This document shows positions 44,223-53,641 of a stretch of 64,000 nucleotides of DNA, one piece after another; within the stretch, counting starts at the first letter, position 1, and the number at the start of each line of letters is the position of its first letter. Under the pieces are notes generated by a model that worked only from the letters and a program-made list of their open reading frames with translations, was not told where the DNA came from and did no database searches. Origin of the DNA: an uncultured Lachnospiraceae bacterium (GTDB taxonomy: Bacteria > Bacillota > Clostridia > Lachnospirales > Lachnospiraceae); contig CAMOIJ010000006.1 in NCBI GenBank assembly GCA_946615865.1, positions 34,299 to 98,298 of the forward strand, read 5' to 3'. Made by a program: the position numbers and the translations under genes.

Positions 44223-44969
44223 ATGACATTTCCCGCCATTTTATTCATGATAATCGGAATACTTTGCGTCCTGTACGGCATCGCGGTCTTCCTGATCCGC
44301 AGCGGCACCATGTTCTATGCCGTCTGGCTCGCCCTGGGCACCTGTTTCCTTCTCATGAGCTTCCTCATCAGGATCCGCTTCTTCGATAAATTGCCCAAAA
44401 TAGCGAGAGCACTCCTTCTCATAGCCGCAGCCGCCGTGATAGTTCTCTTTCTCATCTGTGAGGGATTTGTGCTGCGCGGCTTCGGCAGCCGTGCTCCGGA
44501 CGGACTCGATTACCTGATCGTCCTCGGAGCCCAGGTCCGCGAAGACGGCCCCAGCGCCGTTCTCAAATACCGCCTCGACGCGGCCGTCGACTACCTGAAA
44601 GAAAACGAATCCACCCTCTGCATCGTCACCGGCGGCAAAGGTGAAGGCGAGCCCCTCACCGAAGGCGAAGGCATGAAACAATATCTCACAGCACAGGGCA
44701 TCGATCCCGCTCGCATCCTCGTCGAAGACCAGGCTCGCAACACAGTCCAGAACATTCAGTTCAGCAAGCAGCTCATGACCTCTCCGGGCGCCTCCACCGC
44801 ACTGGTAACCAACAACTTCCACGTCACCCGAGCGACAGCCCTCGCCCGCAAACAGGGCCTTACCAACGTATATGCGATCGCAGCGCCGTCAGACCCCGTT
44901 TACCTCCCCAACAACATGTTCCGGGAGTTCTTCGGGCTGACCAAGGATTTCCTGGCAGGCAACCTGTAA
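44223..44969 (+). CDS. YdcF/SanA-like membrane protein (DUF218)
   Basis: 248 residues. Three hydrophobic segments (about 5-25, 30-50, 58-80) precede a DUF218 domain, with YLIVLGAQVREDGPSAVLKYRL, CIVTGGKGEGEPLTEGEGM and LVTNNFHVTRA. Such proteins (YdcF, SanA, ElyC) are linked to envelope integrity and polyisoprenoid-linked glycan handling, but their reaction is unsettled. The ATG at 44223 has AAGGAGG upstream. It is transcribed divergently from the TPR gene. Confidence 0.88.
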   Translation: MTFPAILFMIIGILCVLYGIAVFLIRSGTMFYAVWLALGTCFLLMSFLIRIRFFDKLPKIARALLLIAAAAVIVLFLICEGFVLRGFGSRAPDGLDYLIVLGAQVREDGPSAVLKYRLDAAVDYLKENESTLCIVTGGKGEGEPLTEGEGMKQYLTAQGIDPARILVEDQARNTVQNIQFSKQLMTSPGASTALVTNNFHVTRATALARKQGLTNVYAIAAPSDPVYLPNNMFREFFGLTKDFLAGNL

Positions 44970-45131
44970 CCTTCCGGCTTCCTCCCGCTTTAAGGCCGCA
45001 GCAATCGCAATCCCGCGCATTAACCATACCCCTTTCACAGCCGGCCCCATAAAGCCGTTCTGTAGCCGAAAGCGTGTCCATATGATAACATTATACGAGA
45101 ATTATATGCTCATCACAAACAGGAGTAATTA

Positions 45132-45908
45132 ATGAACCGCAAAAGATATCTCTTTTTTGACATCGACGGAACGCTGCTCGCCGGCGGGTATCACGACACC
45201 TACATCCCCGACTCCACAGTCCTCGCACTTGAAAAATGCCGCGCAGCGGGTCATTTTCTCTGCATTGCCACCGGCCGCCTCCAAGCGATGGCCGTCGACT
45301 GCATGCACGAACTCGGCTTCACGAACATGGTCAGCGACGGCGGATACGGCATCACCATCGACGACAAATTCTACGGCGCCATTCCGTTGCCCAAAGAGCC
45401 CGTCGTCCGCCTTATCGACGAGTGTGACGCCCTGGAAATGCCTTGGGCTCTCCAAACCGACAACACCGTCTACCGCACCGCTCCCGACAGCCGATTCGAG
45501 GACTTCACCCATGACCCCTACATGAAGACCCGCGTCGTGCCGGGCCTCGATCCCCGCTCCTTTGACAAAATATACAAAGCCTACATCGCCTGCCTCCCCG
45601 GCGAAGAGCAGAAGCTGGAGACTCTCAGGGAACTCCCATGGTGCCGGTACCACAACGAATACTTCTTCGTCGAGCCTACCGACAAGTCCGTCGGCATCAA
45701 ACAGATCCTGGACAGACTCGGCGCCGACTACAGCGACGCCATCGTATTCGGCGACGCCCTCAACGACATGTCCATGTTCACTGACGACTGGACCAAAGTT
45801 GCCATGGGCAACGCCTGTCCCGAACTTAAAGCCAAAGCCGATCTGATCACCACAAACGTCGAAGACGACGGCATCTATAACGCCTGCGTCACCCTGGGCC
45901 TCTTCTGA
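45132..45908 (+). CDS. HAD-superfamily hydrolase, Cof-type
   Basis: A 258-residue phosphatase. HAD motif I is FFDIDGTLL (nucleophile Asp near 10), motif II is IATGR, Lys motif III precedes the end, and motif IV is VFGDALNDMSMF. The type IIB cap lies between. Cof-type enzymes dephosphorylate small phosphorylated metabolites (sugar phosphates, flavin precursors); the substrate here is unknown. The ATG at 45132 has AGGAG upstream and the stop lies within the terminator stem. Confidence 0.92.
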   Translation: MNRKRYLFFDIDGTLLAGGYHDTYIPDSTVLALEKCRAAGHFLCIATGRLQAMAVDCMHELGFTNMVSDGGYGITIDDKFYGAIPLPKEPVVRLIDECDALEMPWALQTDNTVYRTAPDSRFEDFTHDPYMKTRVVPGLDPRSFDKIYKAYIACLPGEEQKLETLRELPWCRYHNEYFFVEPTDKSVGIKQILDRLGADYSDAIVFGDALNDMSMFTDDWTKVAMGNACPELKAKADLITTNVEDDGIYNACVTLGLF

Positions 45909-45917
45909 GGCCCTTTT
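45896..45917 (+). terminator. Terminator of the HAD gene
   Basis: GGGCCTC-TTCT-GAGGCCC followed by TTTT. The stop codon of the gene lies in the stem. Confidence 0.8.
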
Positions 45918-45971
45918 CTGATTCAAAAGCCCTTTTTCATGCAGCCGACATTTTTGACGGAAAATCACAAC

Positions 45972-46019
45972 AAAAAAATCCGAATGGCCGTTCACCAGCA
46001 GGTGACAGTCATTCAGATT
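45972..46019 (-). terminator. Terminator after vanZ-like gene
   Basis: Minus-strand stem AATCTGAATG/CATTCGGATT with an inner TCACC/GGTGA hairpin, followed by seven T residues. Confidence 0.85.
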
Positions 46020-46080
46020 CTTATGATGATATTCCACCCTTTATAAGCTAATTTAGTCGATTTCGATACTAGTCTACCGC

Positions 46081-46557
46081 TTAGCCCACATTCAGTGAAC
46101 GGTGCTCTTTAAACCAGATTACCAGACTTACGGCCAATACGCCTGTCAGCACTCCGCAGCTGTCAATTCCCATGTCTCTTAGTTCACAGCTCCTTCCGGG
46201 CACGAAAGACTGATGGATCTCGTCTGTCACCGCATACAGGGTTCCCGCCAGCCATGCTGTAATCCTTTCCCTCACTACAGGAACAGGGGTTGTATCTACT
46301 GCCATCCACTCCTTCACCGCCGGAACCAGGAACCCGCCAAGGATCATATACTCCGTAAAGTGAGCCCCTTTACGAACTATTAAAACCAGCGTCTCTCTGT
46401 CGATCGGCGCGACGCCCTGGAACAGCCGGACGATCAAATCGACGACCCTTCCGCTCTCCTCGCTGGAAAGATCCGCCGGCAGCGCCGACTGGAAAAAGAT
46501 GAACGCCATGATGGCGATGACAATGATCGTAAACTTCTTATTTCTCAGAATAGACAA
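46081..46557 (-). CDS. VanZ-like family membrane protein
   Basis: A 158-residue protein with about four hydrophobic segments. KGAHFTEYMILGG and AVTDEIHQSFVPGR are the VanZ-family signatures. VanZ gives low teicoplanin resistance in enterococci, but most homologues have no known role. The start is a TTG at 46557, overlapping the phosphoribosyltransferase gene by 20 nt with a weak RBS, so translation is probably coupled. Confidence 0.9.
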   Translation of the reverse strand: MSILRNKKFTIIVIAIMAFIFFQSALPADLSSEESGRVVDLIVRLFQGVAPIDRETLVLIVRKGAHFTEYMILGGFLVPAVKEWMAVDTTPVPVVRERITAWLAGTLYAVTDEIHQSFVPGRSCELRDMGIDSCGVLTGVLAVSLVIWFKEHRSLNVG

Positions 46558-47071
46558 ATCTCACACTTCCCGAATCAATGATATTCCGCACGCCGGACCG
46601 GTCATCCGTCCCCACTGCGGCAAAACCCGCTACTTTGCATCCTGCTTCTTCGATCACCGTCGCGCAGGCCTGCATAGTAGCCGCCGTGCTCATCCAGTCG
46701 TCTGCCAGCAGGACCCTGCTGCCTGCGGGAAGGAGCTTTCTCTCAGTGACAAGCACTGTGACCTTATCCCTGTGATTGATGTAAGAGGCAGTCACCTGCT
46801 CCTCGGGATCGATCCAGAACTGCTGGTTTCTCCTGATCACGACAAGACCGACTCCAAGTTCACGCGCGAGCATACTTCCGACAATAAAGCCCAGAGGTTC
46901 AGGGGAGCAAACATAATCAACTTTTCCGTGAAAAGGTTCCGCAAGATATTTGATCAGCGCGTCGACAGCCTCGCTGTTCGCATACAGGGGGAGCAGGTCT
47001 CTTTTGGCGCCCTGCCCTTCGATGGGCAGATCGCGGATCTGTTCTTCAAGCTTCTTAATATCCATTCCCAT
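46538..47071 (-). CDS. Phosphoribosyltransferase (adenine PRTase-like)
   Basis: A 177-residue type I phosphoribosyltransferase. The PRPP loop is VLLADDWMSTAATM (the usual second acidic residue and Thr positions vary), with SPEPLGFIVGSMLARELG as the earlier diphosphate-binding loop. It may salvage a purine base or be a regulatory PRTase. The ATG at 47071 has GGAGG upstream. It overlaps the vanZ-like gene. Confidence 0.82.
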   Translation of the reverse strand: MGMDIKKLEEQIRDLPIEGQGAKRDLLPLYANSEAVDALIKYLAEPFHGKVDYVCSPEPLGFIVGSMLARELGVGLVVIRRNQQFWIDPEEQVTASYINHRDKVTVLVTERKLLPAGSRVLLADDWMSTAATMQACATVIEEAGCKVAGFAAVGTDDRSGVRNIIDSGSVRFVYSEK

Positions 47072-47151
47072 GGTAAATCCTCCGTAGTAGCATAATCAAT
47101 CAAGTAACGCCGCCCCCCAAATCCCATCAGGGACATTGGGGGCAAACGCAG

Positions 47152-48609
47152 TCATCTCAGCTTAAACAAAACGCCTTCGGCGACCGGAGCCAGCTTCATC
47201 AGAAGGCCATAGTTCTCATAGCCCGCTGTGTTCTCGCTGGCGCGCTCGTGCACGCTGCTGCTGGACAGGCTCAGAACATACTTCTGATCCTTGGTTATGT
47301 AGTTATAATAATCATCAGGCTCGTACTTCGTGATCTCGGCAGTTGTCAGATAGCAGAGCGCGTGCTCAAGTTTACTTCTGTACTCCGCGTCTGTCAGCGC
47401 CTCGTAATAATAGCCGTAGCTGAAAGGATCCGAATCCTTGATGCTGTTTACAGCCTCGTCCAGAGTGCCGGCGTCATCCCATGTGGAATCCACTTCATAC
47501 CAGTCGCCTCCGAGATTGACAACGCTCCACGCGTGTCCGCCCGCATCAGCTTCGGTGTTGCCTGCGATACCGACAATGACAGCCGCGTCGATGCCGGCCT
47601 GCTGCAGCAGGTATACATACGCCTGGGAGTAACCGTCGCAGACCGCATAGTGAGGAGTTCCGTTGTTGTCCTCAACCAGCGCGCCGTAAGCGGTATGCGC
47701 CAGATTGCTGTATCCGCTCTCCGTACCGTCTTCCATAACAGGCGTATTGTATGCGACCTCATTGATCAGCTTGTCGTGGATATCCTTAGCGACTACTTCC
47801 TCGCTCTTGGTCAGATCGATGTCTGCCAGGAACTCGTCTGCCGCGTCGTTGAACTTCGTCATCATCTCTTCGAAGTCGTCAAAAGGCTCCTCGAAGTAGC
47901 AGTAAACCATATAAGTGCCGTTTCCGGGCTGCTGGTAAGGCGCGCCGAAGGACATATCCGCCTCAATGCCGTTGTAGAGCCAGAACAGTTCCGGATGGTC
48001 ATACAGAAGTCCCCAGTAAGAGACGAGAAGCACTTCATAGAAATCAGAAGTGGTCGGATCCACCGAGATATTAGCTACTGTGACGTTGTCCGGATTAGTC
48101 GGATCTGACGCGCACATGTACATTGCGTCGTACATAGCCTGCTGATCCCTGTTCATCTCACTGTAATAGTGATAGTTCTTGGCCTTATTTACCAAAAGAG
48201 AGTCCGCCGGCGGTGTGTACGCGCGCATCGCTCTGTCCATCTTGTCCGTATCTTCCGCGGTCAGCTCATTCGTCTCATCCATCTCTTCCATGGGTCTGAG
48301 ACCGTTGAACCCGTTAAGATTGAGCCCTGCCAGAGGCTGCAGCTCGCCTTCAGTTGCGGATGCTACAGTCTGGGATTCCTCTTTGGCCTCAGCGTCTGCG
48401 GCTGCAGGCTCCCCGGATTCAGCGGGTGCCGCCTCTGCTTCTGCTGCCTGAGCTGCATCCGCAGGCTCCTCTGCCTTATCCTTCGCAGTCTCCGCCTCAG
48501 TCTCCTGAGCAGCTCCCTGCTGAGAAGAAGCGCCGGTTGCTCCGCCACATCCTGCCATCATCGATACTGCAAGCGTCATCGAAAGAAAAACTCCTATAAT
48601 CTTTCTCAT
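47152..48609 (-). CDS. Lipoprotein with transglutaminase-like domain
   Basis: A 485-residue surface lipoprotein. The lipobox is SMMAGC (Cys near 21), followed by a ~70-residue Ala/Glu-rich spacer. The globular part ends in a transglutaminase/protease-like core: Cys in VCDGYSQAYVYLLQQAG, His in GGHAWSVVNL and Asp in WYEVDSTWDD form the catalytic triad. Such proteins act on extracellular peptides or wall components; the target is unknown. The ATG at 48609 follows GGGAGGA. Confidence 0.9.
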   Translation of the reverse strand: MRKIIGVFLSMTLAVSMMAGCGGATGASSQQGAAQETEAETAKDKAEEPADAAQAAEAEAAPAESGEPAAADAEAKEESQTVASATEGELQPLAGLNLNGFNGLRPMEEMDETNELTAEDTDKMDRAMRAYTPPADSLLVNKAKNYHYYSEMNRDQQAMYDAMYMCASDPTNPDNVTVANISVDPTTSDFYEVLLVSYWGLLYDHPELFWLYNGIEADMSFGAPYQQPGNGTYMVYCYFEEPFDDFEEMMTKFNDAADEFLADIDLTKSEEVVAKDIHDKLINEVAYNTPVMEDGTESGYSNLAHTAYGALVEDNNGTPHYAVCDGYSQAYVYLLQQAGIDAAVIVGIAGNTEADAGGHAWSVVNLGGDWYEVDSTWDDAGTLDEAVNSIKDSDPFSYGYYYEALTDAEYRSKLEHALCYLTTAEITKYEPDDYYNYITKDQKYVLSLSSSSVHERASENTAGYENYGLLMKLAPVAEGVLFKLR

Positions 48610-48694
48610 TGTGTCCTCCCTTCAGGTTTCGTTTCAGTTTCCCAATAAACAAAAACAGGTTATTAATTATTATATCACGAAAACGATGCCGCCG

Positions 48695-49099
48695 TCACTC
48701 CCCCACGATCATCCTGAATCTCTGCAGGTCCGCAGGATGCGTTATCTTGAAATTCATGGGGTCTCCCGGGATCATGCAGATCTTCATTCCCGCCACATAC
48801 GCGATCTCAGTCGTCCCGCGCATCGACATCAGGAACTCATGGCTCTTACCCTCATGGATCTTATAATACTGATGAAGCCAGAATGTCTCCGGCGACTGCC
48901 CCATGAACAGCTTCGACCTGTCAAGCAGCTTGTCGACGCCCTTCCCATCCTCGCTGAAGTAGATCGTATCCGTCGCGGGGATCACCGGCAGGCACGCCTC
49001 GTACTCCCCGATCGCGCCAAAACACGCGTCGATCAGCTCGCAGCTCACGAGCGGTCTCACTCCGTCGTGGATGATCACCTTGTCAGTCCCTATTCTCAA
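48695..49099 (-). pseudogene. 5'-truncated IspD/TarI-type cytidylyltransferase
   Basis: 134 codons from a TTG at 49099, homologous to the last ~60 percent of IspD/TarI enzymes: DKVIIHDGVRPLV at the start, then SPETFWLHQYY and ITHPADLQRFRMI. The N-terminal ~100 residues with the AAGxGxRM nucleotide loop and PKQF are absent. The open frame begins just after the hairpin that ends glmS, so a deletion probably joined the two. It could not be catalytically active as it stands. It may be a relic of a second polymer-synthesis locus; a complete relative is at 23384-24100. Confidence 0.75.
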
Positions 49100-49103
49100 C
49101 CAA

Positions 49104-49143
49104 AACAGTGAGAGCCCGCCGCATCCGAAAATGCCGCAGGCTC
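49104..49143 (-). terminator. Terminator-like hairpin after glmS
   Basis: Minus-strand GAGCCTGCGGCAT/ATGCGGCGGGCTC with loop TTTCGG, followed by a weak CTGTTTTGG tail, 58 nt after the glmS stop. Confidence 0.55.
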
Positions 49144-49200
49144 CCGATCTTTACTTATTCAACTGTAATTTGCCGGCCGGGCGCAGAAACGCTGCGCAGA

Positions 49201-51069
49201 TCACTCCACTGTAACGCTCTTTGCCAGGTTCCTCGGCTTGTCCACGTCAAGACCCTTGGAAACCGCCACATAGTAGCCCAGCAGCTGAAGAGGGATGATC
49301 GCAAGGCTTGCCACGAAGTGAGGATCCACCTTGGGAACGTAGATGACGAAGTCCGCCGTCTCCTCGATCTCGTAGTGGCCGTAAGTTGTAAGGCCCATCA
49401 GATAAGCGCCGCGGCTCTTGCACTCGACCATGTTGCTGATGGTCTTCTCGAAGAGCTCGTTCTGGGTCAGGACGCCGACCACAAGGATGCCGTCCTCGAT
49501 GAGGCTGATCGTGCCGTGCTTGAGCTCGCCGCCCGCATATGCCTCGGAGTGCACATAGGAGATCTCCTTCATCTTCAGGCTGCCTTCCTGGCAGATCGCG
49601 TAGTCAAGGCCGCGTCCGATGTAGAAGGAATCGTGCATGTTCGAGTACTTGGACGCGAACCACTGCAGTCTCTCTTTCTCCTCAAGGATCCTGGAGATGC
49701 CCGCAGGGATCTTCTGGATCTCCTTGATGTAGTCAAAATACTGCTGCTCGTCAATTCTGCCCCTGACCAGCGCGAACTGCAGCGCCAGCAGGTAAGTGAC
49801 AATCAGCTGAGCTGAATAGCCCTTGGAAGTAGCTACCGCGATCTCGATTCCGGCCTTGGTGTAGAACACAAAGTCCGCCTCGCGCGCGATGCTGCTGCCC
49901 TCGACGTTTACGATGGCGAGAGTCTTGATGCCTCTCTCCTTCGCCTCGCGAAGAGCCGCCAGGCTGTCCGCCGTCTCGCCGCTCTGGCTGATGATAACGA
50001 CCAGGTCGTTGGGGTTCAGGATCGGATTTCTGTAGCGGAACTCGGAAGCGAGCTCAACTCGCACAGGAATTCTCGCAAGGTCTTCGATGACATACTGCGC
50101 AGCTGTTCCGACATGCCATGCGGAGCCGCACGCCACGATATGGATCTGCGTGATCTCTTTGATAATCTCGTCGGTGATCCCGATTTTGCCAAGGTCGATG
50201 CGGCCGTTTTCAAGAGCGAAATCCAGGGTATCCTGCACTGCTCTGGGCTGCTCGTTGATCTCCTTCATCATGAAGTGCTCGTAGCCGCCCTTGTCAGCTG
50301 CCTCGGCGGAGAAAGTGATCTCAACCTTCTCCTTCTCGATCACATCGCCGTTGAGGTCGTAGAAAACAGCTTTGCCGGGAGAGAGTCTGCCCATCTCCAG
50401 GTTGCCGATATAGTAGACCTGATTCGTGTACTCAAGGATCGCGGGAACGTCGGACGCCACATAAGTGTCGTCGTCCGCGATGCCGATGATCATCGGGCTG
50501 TCTTTACGGGCGACCCAGATCTCGCCGGGATAATCCTTGAACATCAGCTCCAGCGCGTAAGAGCCGCGGATACGGACCATGGTCTTGGCGATCGCGTCGA
50601 TGGGGCCGATCTTGTACTTCTTGTAATAATAATCCACCAGCTTGATGGCCACTTCCGTGTCCGTCTGGCTGTAGAACTGATAGCCGTGCTTGAGCAGCTT
50701 GTCCTTCAGTTCCTGGTAGTTCTCGATGATACCGTTGTGCACGCCCACAATAAGGGACTCCACCGGTCCGGATCCGGAACCCGTGCAGTTACCCGATACA
50801 TGGGGATGCGCGTTTGTCTGCGTCGGGTCGCCGTGAGTCGCCCAGCGCGTGTGACCGATGCCGCAGGTTCCCTTGAGGGTGTTGCCGCCGTCCGTCTTCT
50901 CGGACAGATTCTTGAGCTTGCCTGTGGCCTTGACCACCTGCGCCAGTTCCTCGCCGTCCCTGACCGCGATACCCGCGGAGTCATAACCTCTGTATTCCAG
51001 TTTCTTCAGCCCTGCAAGCAGTATAGGAGCCGCCTGCTTATGACCGGTAAAACCAACAATTCCACACAT
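49201..51069 (-). CDS. glmS: Glutamine-fructose-6-phosphate aminotransferase (isomerizing)
   Basis: A 622-residue enzyme that makes glucosamine-6-phosphate for peptidoglycan. Cys2 is the glutaminase nucleophile (MCGIVGFTG); the N-terminal domain has GIGHTRWATHG. Two SIS domains follow, with ISQSGETADSLAAL and the C-terminal KSVTVE ending. The gene lies with nagB and glmM upstream, so synthesis and breakdown of amino-sugar phosphates are encoded side by side. Only about 70 nt separate it from nagB, too short for a glmS ribozyme. The ATG at 51069 has AGGAG upstream. Confidence 0.97.
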   Translation of the reverse strand: MCGIVGFTGHKQAAPILLAGLKKLEYRGYDSAGIAVRDGEELAQVVKATGKLKNLSEKTDGGNTLKGTCGIGHTRWATHGDPTQTNAHPHVSGNCTGSGSGPVESLIVGVHNGIIENYQELKDKLLKHGYQFYSQTDTEVAIKLVDYYYKKYKIGPIDAIAKTMVRIRGSYALELMFKDYPGEIWVARKDSPMIIGIADDDTYVASDVPAILEYTNQVYYIGNLEMGRLSPGKAVFYDLNGDVIEKEKVEITFSAEAADKGGYEHFMMKEINEQPRAVQDTLDFALENGRIDLGKIGITDEIIKEITQIHIVACGSAWHVGTAAQYVIEDLARIPVRVELASEFRYRNPILNPNDLVVIISQSGETADSLAALREAKERGIKTLAIVNVEGSSIAREADFVFYTKAGIEIAVATSKGYSAQLIVTYLLALQFALVRGRIDEQQYFDYIKEIQKIPAGISRILEEKERLQWFASKYSNMHDSFYIGRGLDYAICQEGSLKMKEISYVHSEAYAGGELKHGTISLIEDGILVVGVLTQNELFEKTISNMVECKSRGAYLMGLTTYGHYEIEETADFVIYVPKVDPHFVASLAIIPLQLLGYYVAVSKGLDVDKPRNLAKSVTVE

Positions 51070-51083
51070 ATAAATAGTCTCCT

Positions 51084-51127
51084 AATAAAGCCGGGCCCTC
51101 TGCCCAAAAACTGACAAAGAGCCCGGC
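51084..51127 (-). terminator. Hairpin between nagB and glmS
   Basis: Minus-strand GCCGGGC/GCCCGGC outer stem followed by TTTATT. It may terminate or attenuate transcription from nagB into glmS. Confidence 0.6.
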
Positions 51128-51140
51128 CATCAGCTTTAAA

Positions 51141-51929
51141 TTAAAGTCTTTCGTCCTTCTCGATGTCGAGGTAGTACTTGTAAGTGCCTACCTTCAGCTC
51201 GTCGCACGCGGACTCGTCGCATGCGATAATTGCGTTCTCATGCATCTGCAGGCAGCTGCAGGTCCACATCTGGCTCACAGCGCCCTCAACTACGTGTGCC
51301 ATCGCGCGCGCCTTGTTGTGGCCGCTGATCTCGATTATAACTTCCTTAGCGTCCATAACGGTAGCGACGCCGGTGCACAGCGCATATGCGGGCACCTTCT
51401 CCGGATCATTGTCAAAGAAACGGGAGTTAACGATTCTTGTGTCTCTTGTGAGCTTTCTGAGGCCGGTGCGGGATGCAAGGGAAGTGCCGGGCTCATTGAA
51501 AGCGATGTGGCCGTCGACGCCGATTCCGCCCAGGAACAGGTCGATGCCGCCGTAAGAAGCGATCTTCGCCTCATAGTTCGCGCACTCTGCTTCCAGATCC
51601 TCTGCAAGTCCATTCAGGATATTGATGTTCTCCTTCGGAACATCGACATGATCAAAGAAATAATAATGCATGAAGTACCAGTAGCTCTGGTCGTGCTCTT
51701 TGGGAAGTCCTACATACTCGTCCATGTTGAAGGTAACGACGTTCTTGAAGGAAATCTCGCCTGCCTTATACATTCTTACCAGCTCATTGTAGACGCCGAT
51801 CGGGGAGGAGCCGGTGGGAAGGCCCAGAACGAAAGGTCTGTCTTCCTTGTGCGCCTTGATCTTAGCCGCAATGTAATTAGCTGTCCATTTGCTCATGTTG
51901 TCGTAATTTTCCTGAATAACTACTCTCAT
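51141..51929 (-). CDS. nagB: Glucosamine-6-phosphate deaminase
   Basis: A 262-residue NagB. It converts glucosamine-6-phosphate to fructose-6-phosphate and ammonia, opposing glmS. LGLPTGSSPIGVY, FNMDEYVGLP, GGIGVDGHIAFNEPG and HNKARAMAHVVEG are the family motifs; Asp and His in the second and third are catalytic. The ATG at 51929 has AAGGAG upstream. No regulator of amino-sugar use was seen nearby. Confidence 0.97.
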   Translation of the reverse strand: MRVVIQENYDNMSKWTANYIAAKIKAHKEDRPFVLGLPTGSSPIGVYNELVRMYKAGEISFKNVVTFNMDEYVGLPKEHDQSYWYFMHYYFFDHVDVPKENINILNGLAEDLEAECANYEAKIASYGGIDLFLGGIGVDGHIAFNEPGTSLASRTGLRKLTRDTRIVNSRFFDNDPEKVPAYALCTGVATVMDAKEVIIEISGHNKARAMAHVVEGAVSQMWTCSCLQMHENAIIACDESACDELKVGTYKYYLDIEKDERL

Positions 51930-52006
51930 TTTAATCTCCTTGTGTTCTTTGCGCGGCGCGCAGCGCCGCCCGTTATTATCAATTATCCGTTAATTCCCGC
52001 TTCCTG

Positions 52007-53356
52007 TCACGCCAGGTGACCCTTCTTCGTGATCACGTCGATGACATAATCTACATACTTCTCGCAGGTCTCGATGCTGTCCGCCTCAACCATGACGCGG
52101 ATCACCGGCTCTGTGCCGGATTCGCGCACCAGAATCCTGCCGTTTTCGCCCAGCTCCTTGCCGACCTTATCGACTGCAGCCTGCACGTCGGGGTCGTTCT
52201 GCGCTTCAGGTTTGCTCTTGACGCGCACGTTCTTGAGCACCTGAGGATATACGATCACTGGTGCCGCCAGCGCGCTCAGAGGCTTCTCCTTGGCCATCAT
52301 GACTTCCATGATCTTCATGCTGGTCAGAATGCCGTCGCCGGTCGTCGCGTACTTGGAGAAGATAATGTGACCGGACTGCTCTCCGCCGATGCGGTTTCCG
52401 TAAGTCACCATGTTCTCATAGACATACTTATCGCCTACCTTGGTCTTTTCGTAGTCGATCCCGATCTTGTCCAGAGCCTTGTAGAGGCCGAAGTTGGACA
52501 TGACAGTTGTGACGACCTTATTGTTGAGGAGCTTTCCTCTCTCCTTCATGTAGCGGCCGTAAATGTACAGGATGTGATCGCCTGTGACCACATTGCCCTT
52601 CTCATCTACGCAAAGGCATCTGTCCGCGTCGCCGTCATAGGCAAAGCCAACGTCCAGATTGTTGTCCCTGACGAACTTCTGCAGGTGCTCGATATGAGTG
52701 GAGCCGCAGTCCGTGTTGATATTAAAGCCGTCGGGATCATTGTTGATGACATAGGTCTTAGCGCCCAGCGCGTCAAAAACAGCCTTCGCGATCGTCCATG
52801 CCGCTCCGTTCGCGACATCAAGGCCGACACGCTTTCCGTTGTAGCTGTATTTTGACAGAGAGATCAGATATCCGATGTAGCGGTTGCGGCCCGCGACATA
52901 GTCAACAGTTCTGCCGATCTCGGCGTCCTTGGCCATCGGGATCTCCGGGATCTCGCCGTCGATATACTTCTCGACTTCAAGGATCGTCGCCTCGTCCATC
53001 TTCTCCCCGTTGTGGTTCATCAGCTTGATGCCGTTGTCATAATAAGGGTTGTGGGACGCAGAGATCATGATACCGCAGTCAAAATCATCTGTTCTTGTGA
53101 TATAAGACACGGACGGCGTCGTCGTGACATGCATGATATAGGCGTCCGCTCCTGAAGCCATAAGACCCGTGCAAAGCGCATACTCAAACATATAAGAAGA
53201 ACGGCGCGTGTCCTTGCCGATCACGATCTTCGCCTTCTTGCCGATCCTTGCCCCGTAATACCAGCCCAGAAAACGGCCGATCTTGATCGCATGATCGTAA
53301 TTCAGTACTACATTCGCTTCACCGCGAAAACCGTCTGTTCCAAAATATTTGCCCAA
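52007..53356 (-). CDS. glmM: Phosphoglucosamine mutase
   Basis: A 449-residue alpha-phosphohexomutase that converts glucosamine-6-phosphate to glucosamine-1-phosphate. MISASHNPYYDNGIK carries the phosphoserine, DGDADRC binds the metal, and RESGTEPVIRVMVE is the phosphate-binding loop. The start is TTG 53356 (AGGAGG 8 nt upstream). It comes just before nagB and glmS on the same strand, giving the UDP-GlcNAc branch. Confidence 0.95.
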   Translation of the reverse strand: MGKYFGTDGFRGEANVVLNYDHAIKIGRFLGWYYGARIGKKAKIVIGKDTRRSSYMFEYALCTGLMASGADAYIMHVTTTPSVSYITRTDDFDCGIMISASHNPYYDNGIKLMNHNGEKMDEATILEVEKYIDGEIPEIPMAKDAEIGRTVDYVAGRNRYIGYLISLSKYSYNGKRVGLDVANGAAWTIAKAVFDALGAKTYVINNDPDGFNINTDCGSTHIEHLQKFVRDNNLDVGFAYDGDADRCLCVDEKGNVVTGDHILYIYGRYMKERGKLLNNKVVTTVMSNFGLYKALDKIGIDYEKTKVGDKYVYENMVTYGNRIGGEQSGHIIFSKYATTGDGILTSMKIMEVMMAKEKPLSALAAPVIVYPQVLKNVRVKSKPEAQNDPDVQAAVDKVGKELGENGRILVRESGTEPVIRVMVEADSIETCEKYVDYVIDVITKKGHLA

Positions 53357-53641
53357 AATGTAAGCCTCCTGATCATATAAATCACCAGCCGGCTGTCCGG
53401 CCTGTCATACGTTGAGACAGCATCTGTTACAGTGTTGATTCTGCTTTTTCCTCTGTCTCTCACGACGCGCCCGCCGCAGCAGCATCCGCCGAATCTTTCG
53501 ATCACTGCTGTCCTCGTCAACCTTCCGGTCCCGGCGCTGGCTGTCTCCCCCCTCCTCCGTGCGGGGCAGAAACGCCTTCTAAGATAACACTATATACAAT
53601 TTTCTCCGATTTAGAAATAGGAAAATCGGAATTCGCCTTCT

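Noticed and set aside
47110..47145. Hairpin GCCCCCAA/TTTGGGGGGC as terminator of the transglutaminase gene
   Set aside because: No T run follows on the minus strand; too weak to list as a terminator.
51070..51140. glmS ribozyme upstream of glmS
   Set aside because: Only about 70 nt separate nagB and glmS, and the sequence forms a simple terminator-like hairpin.
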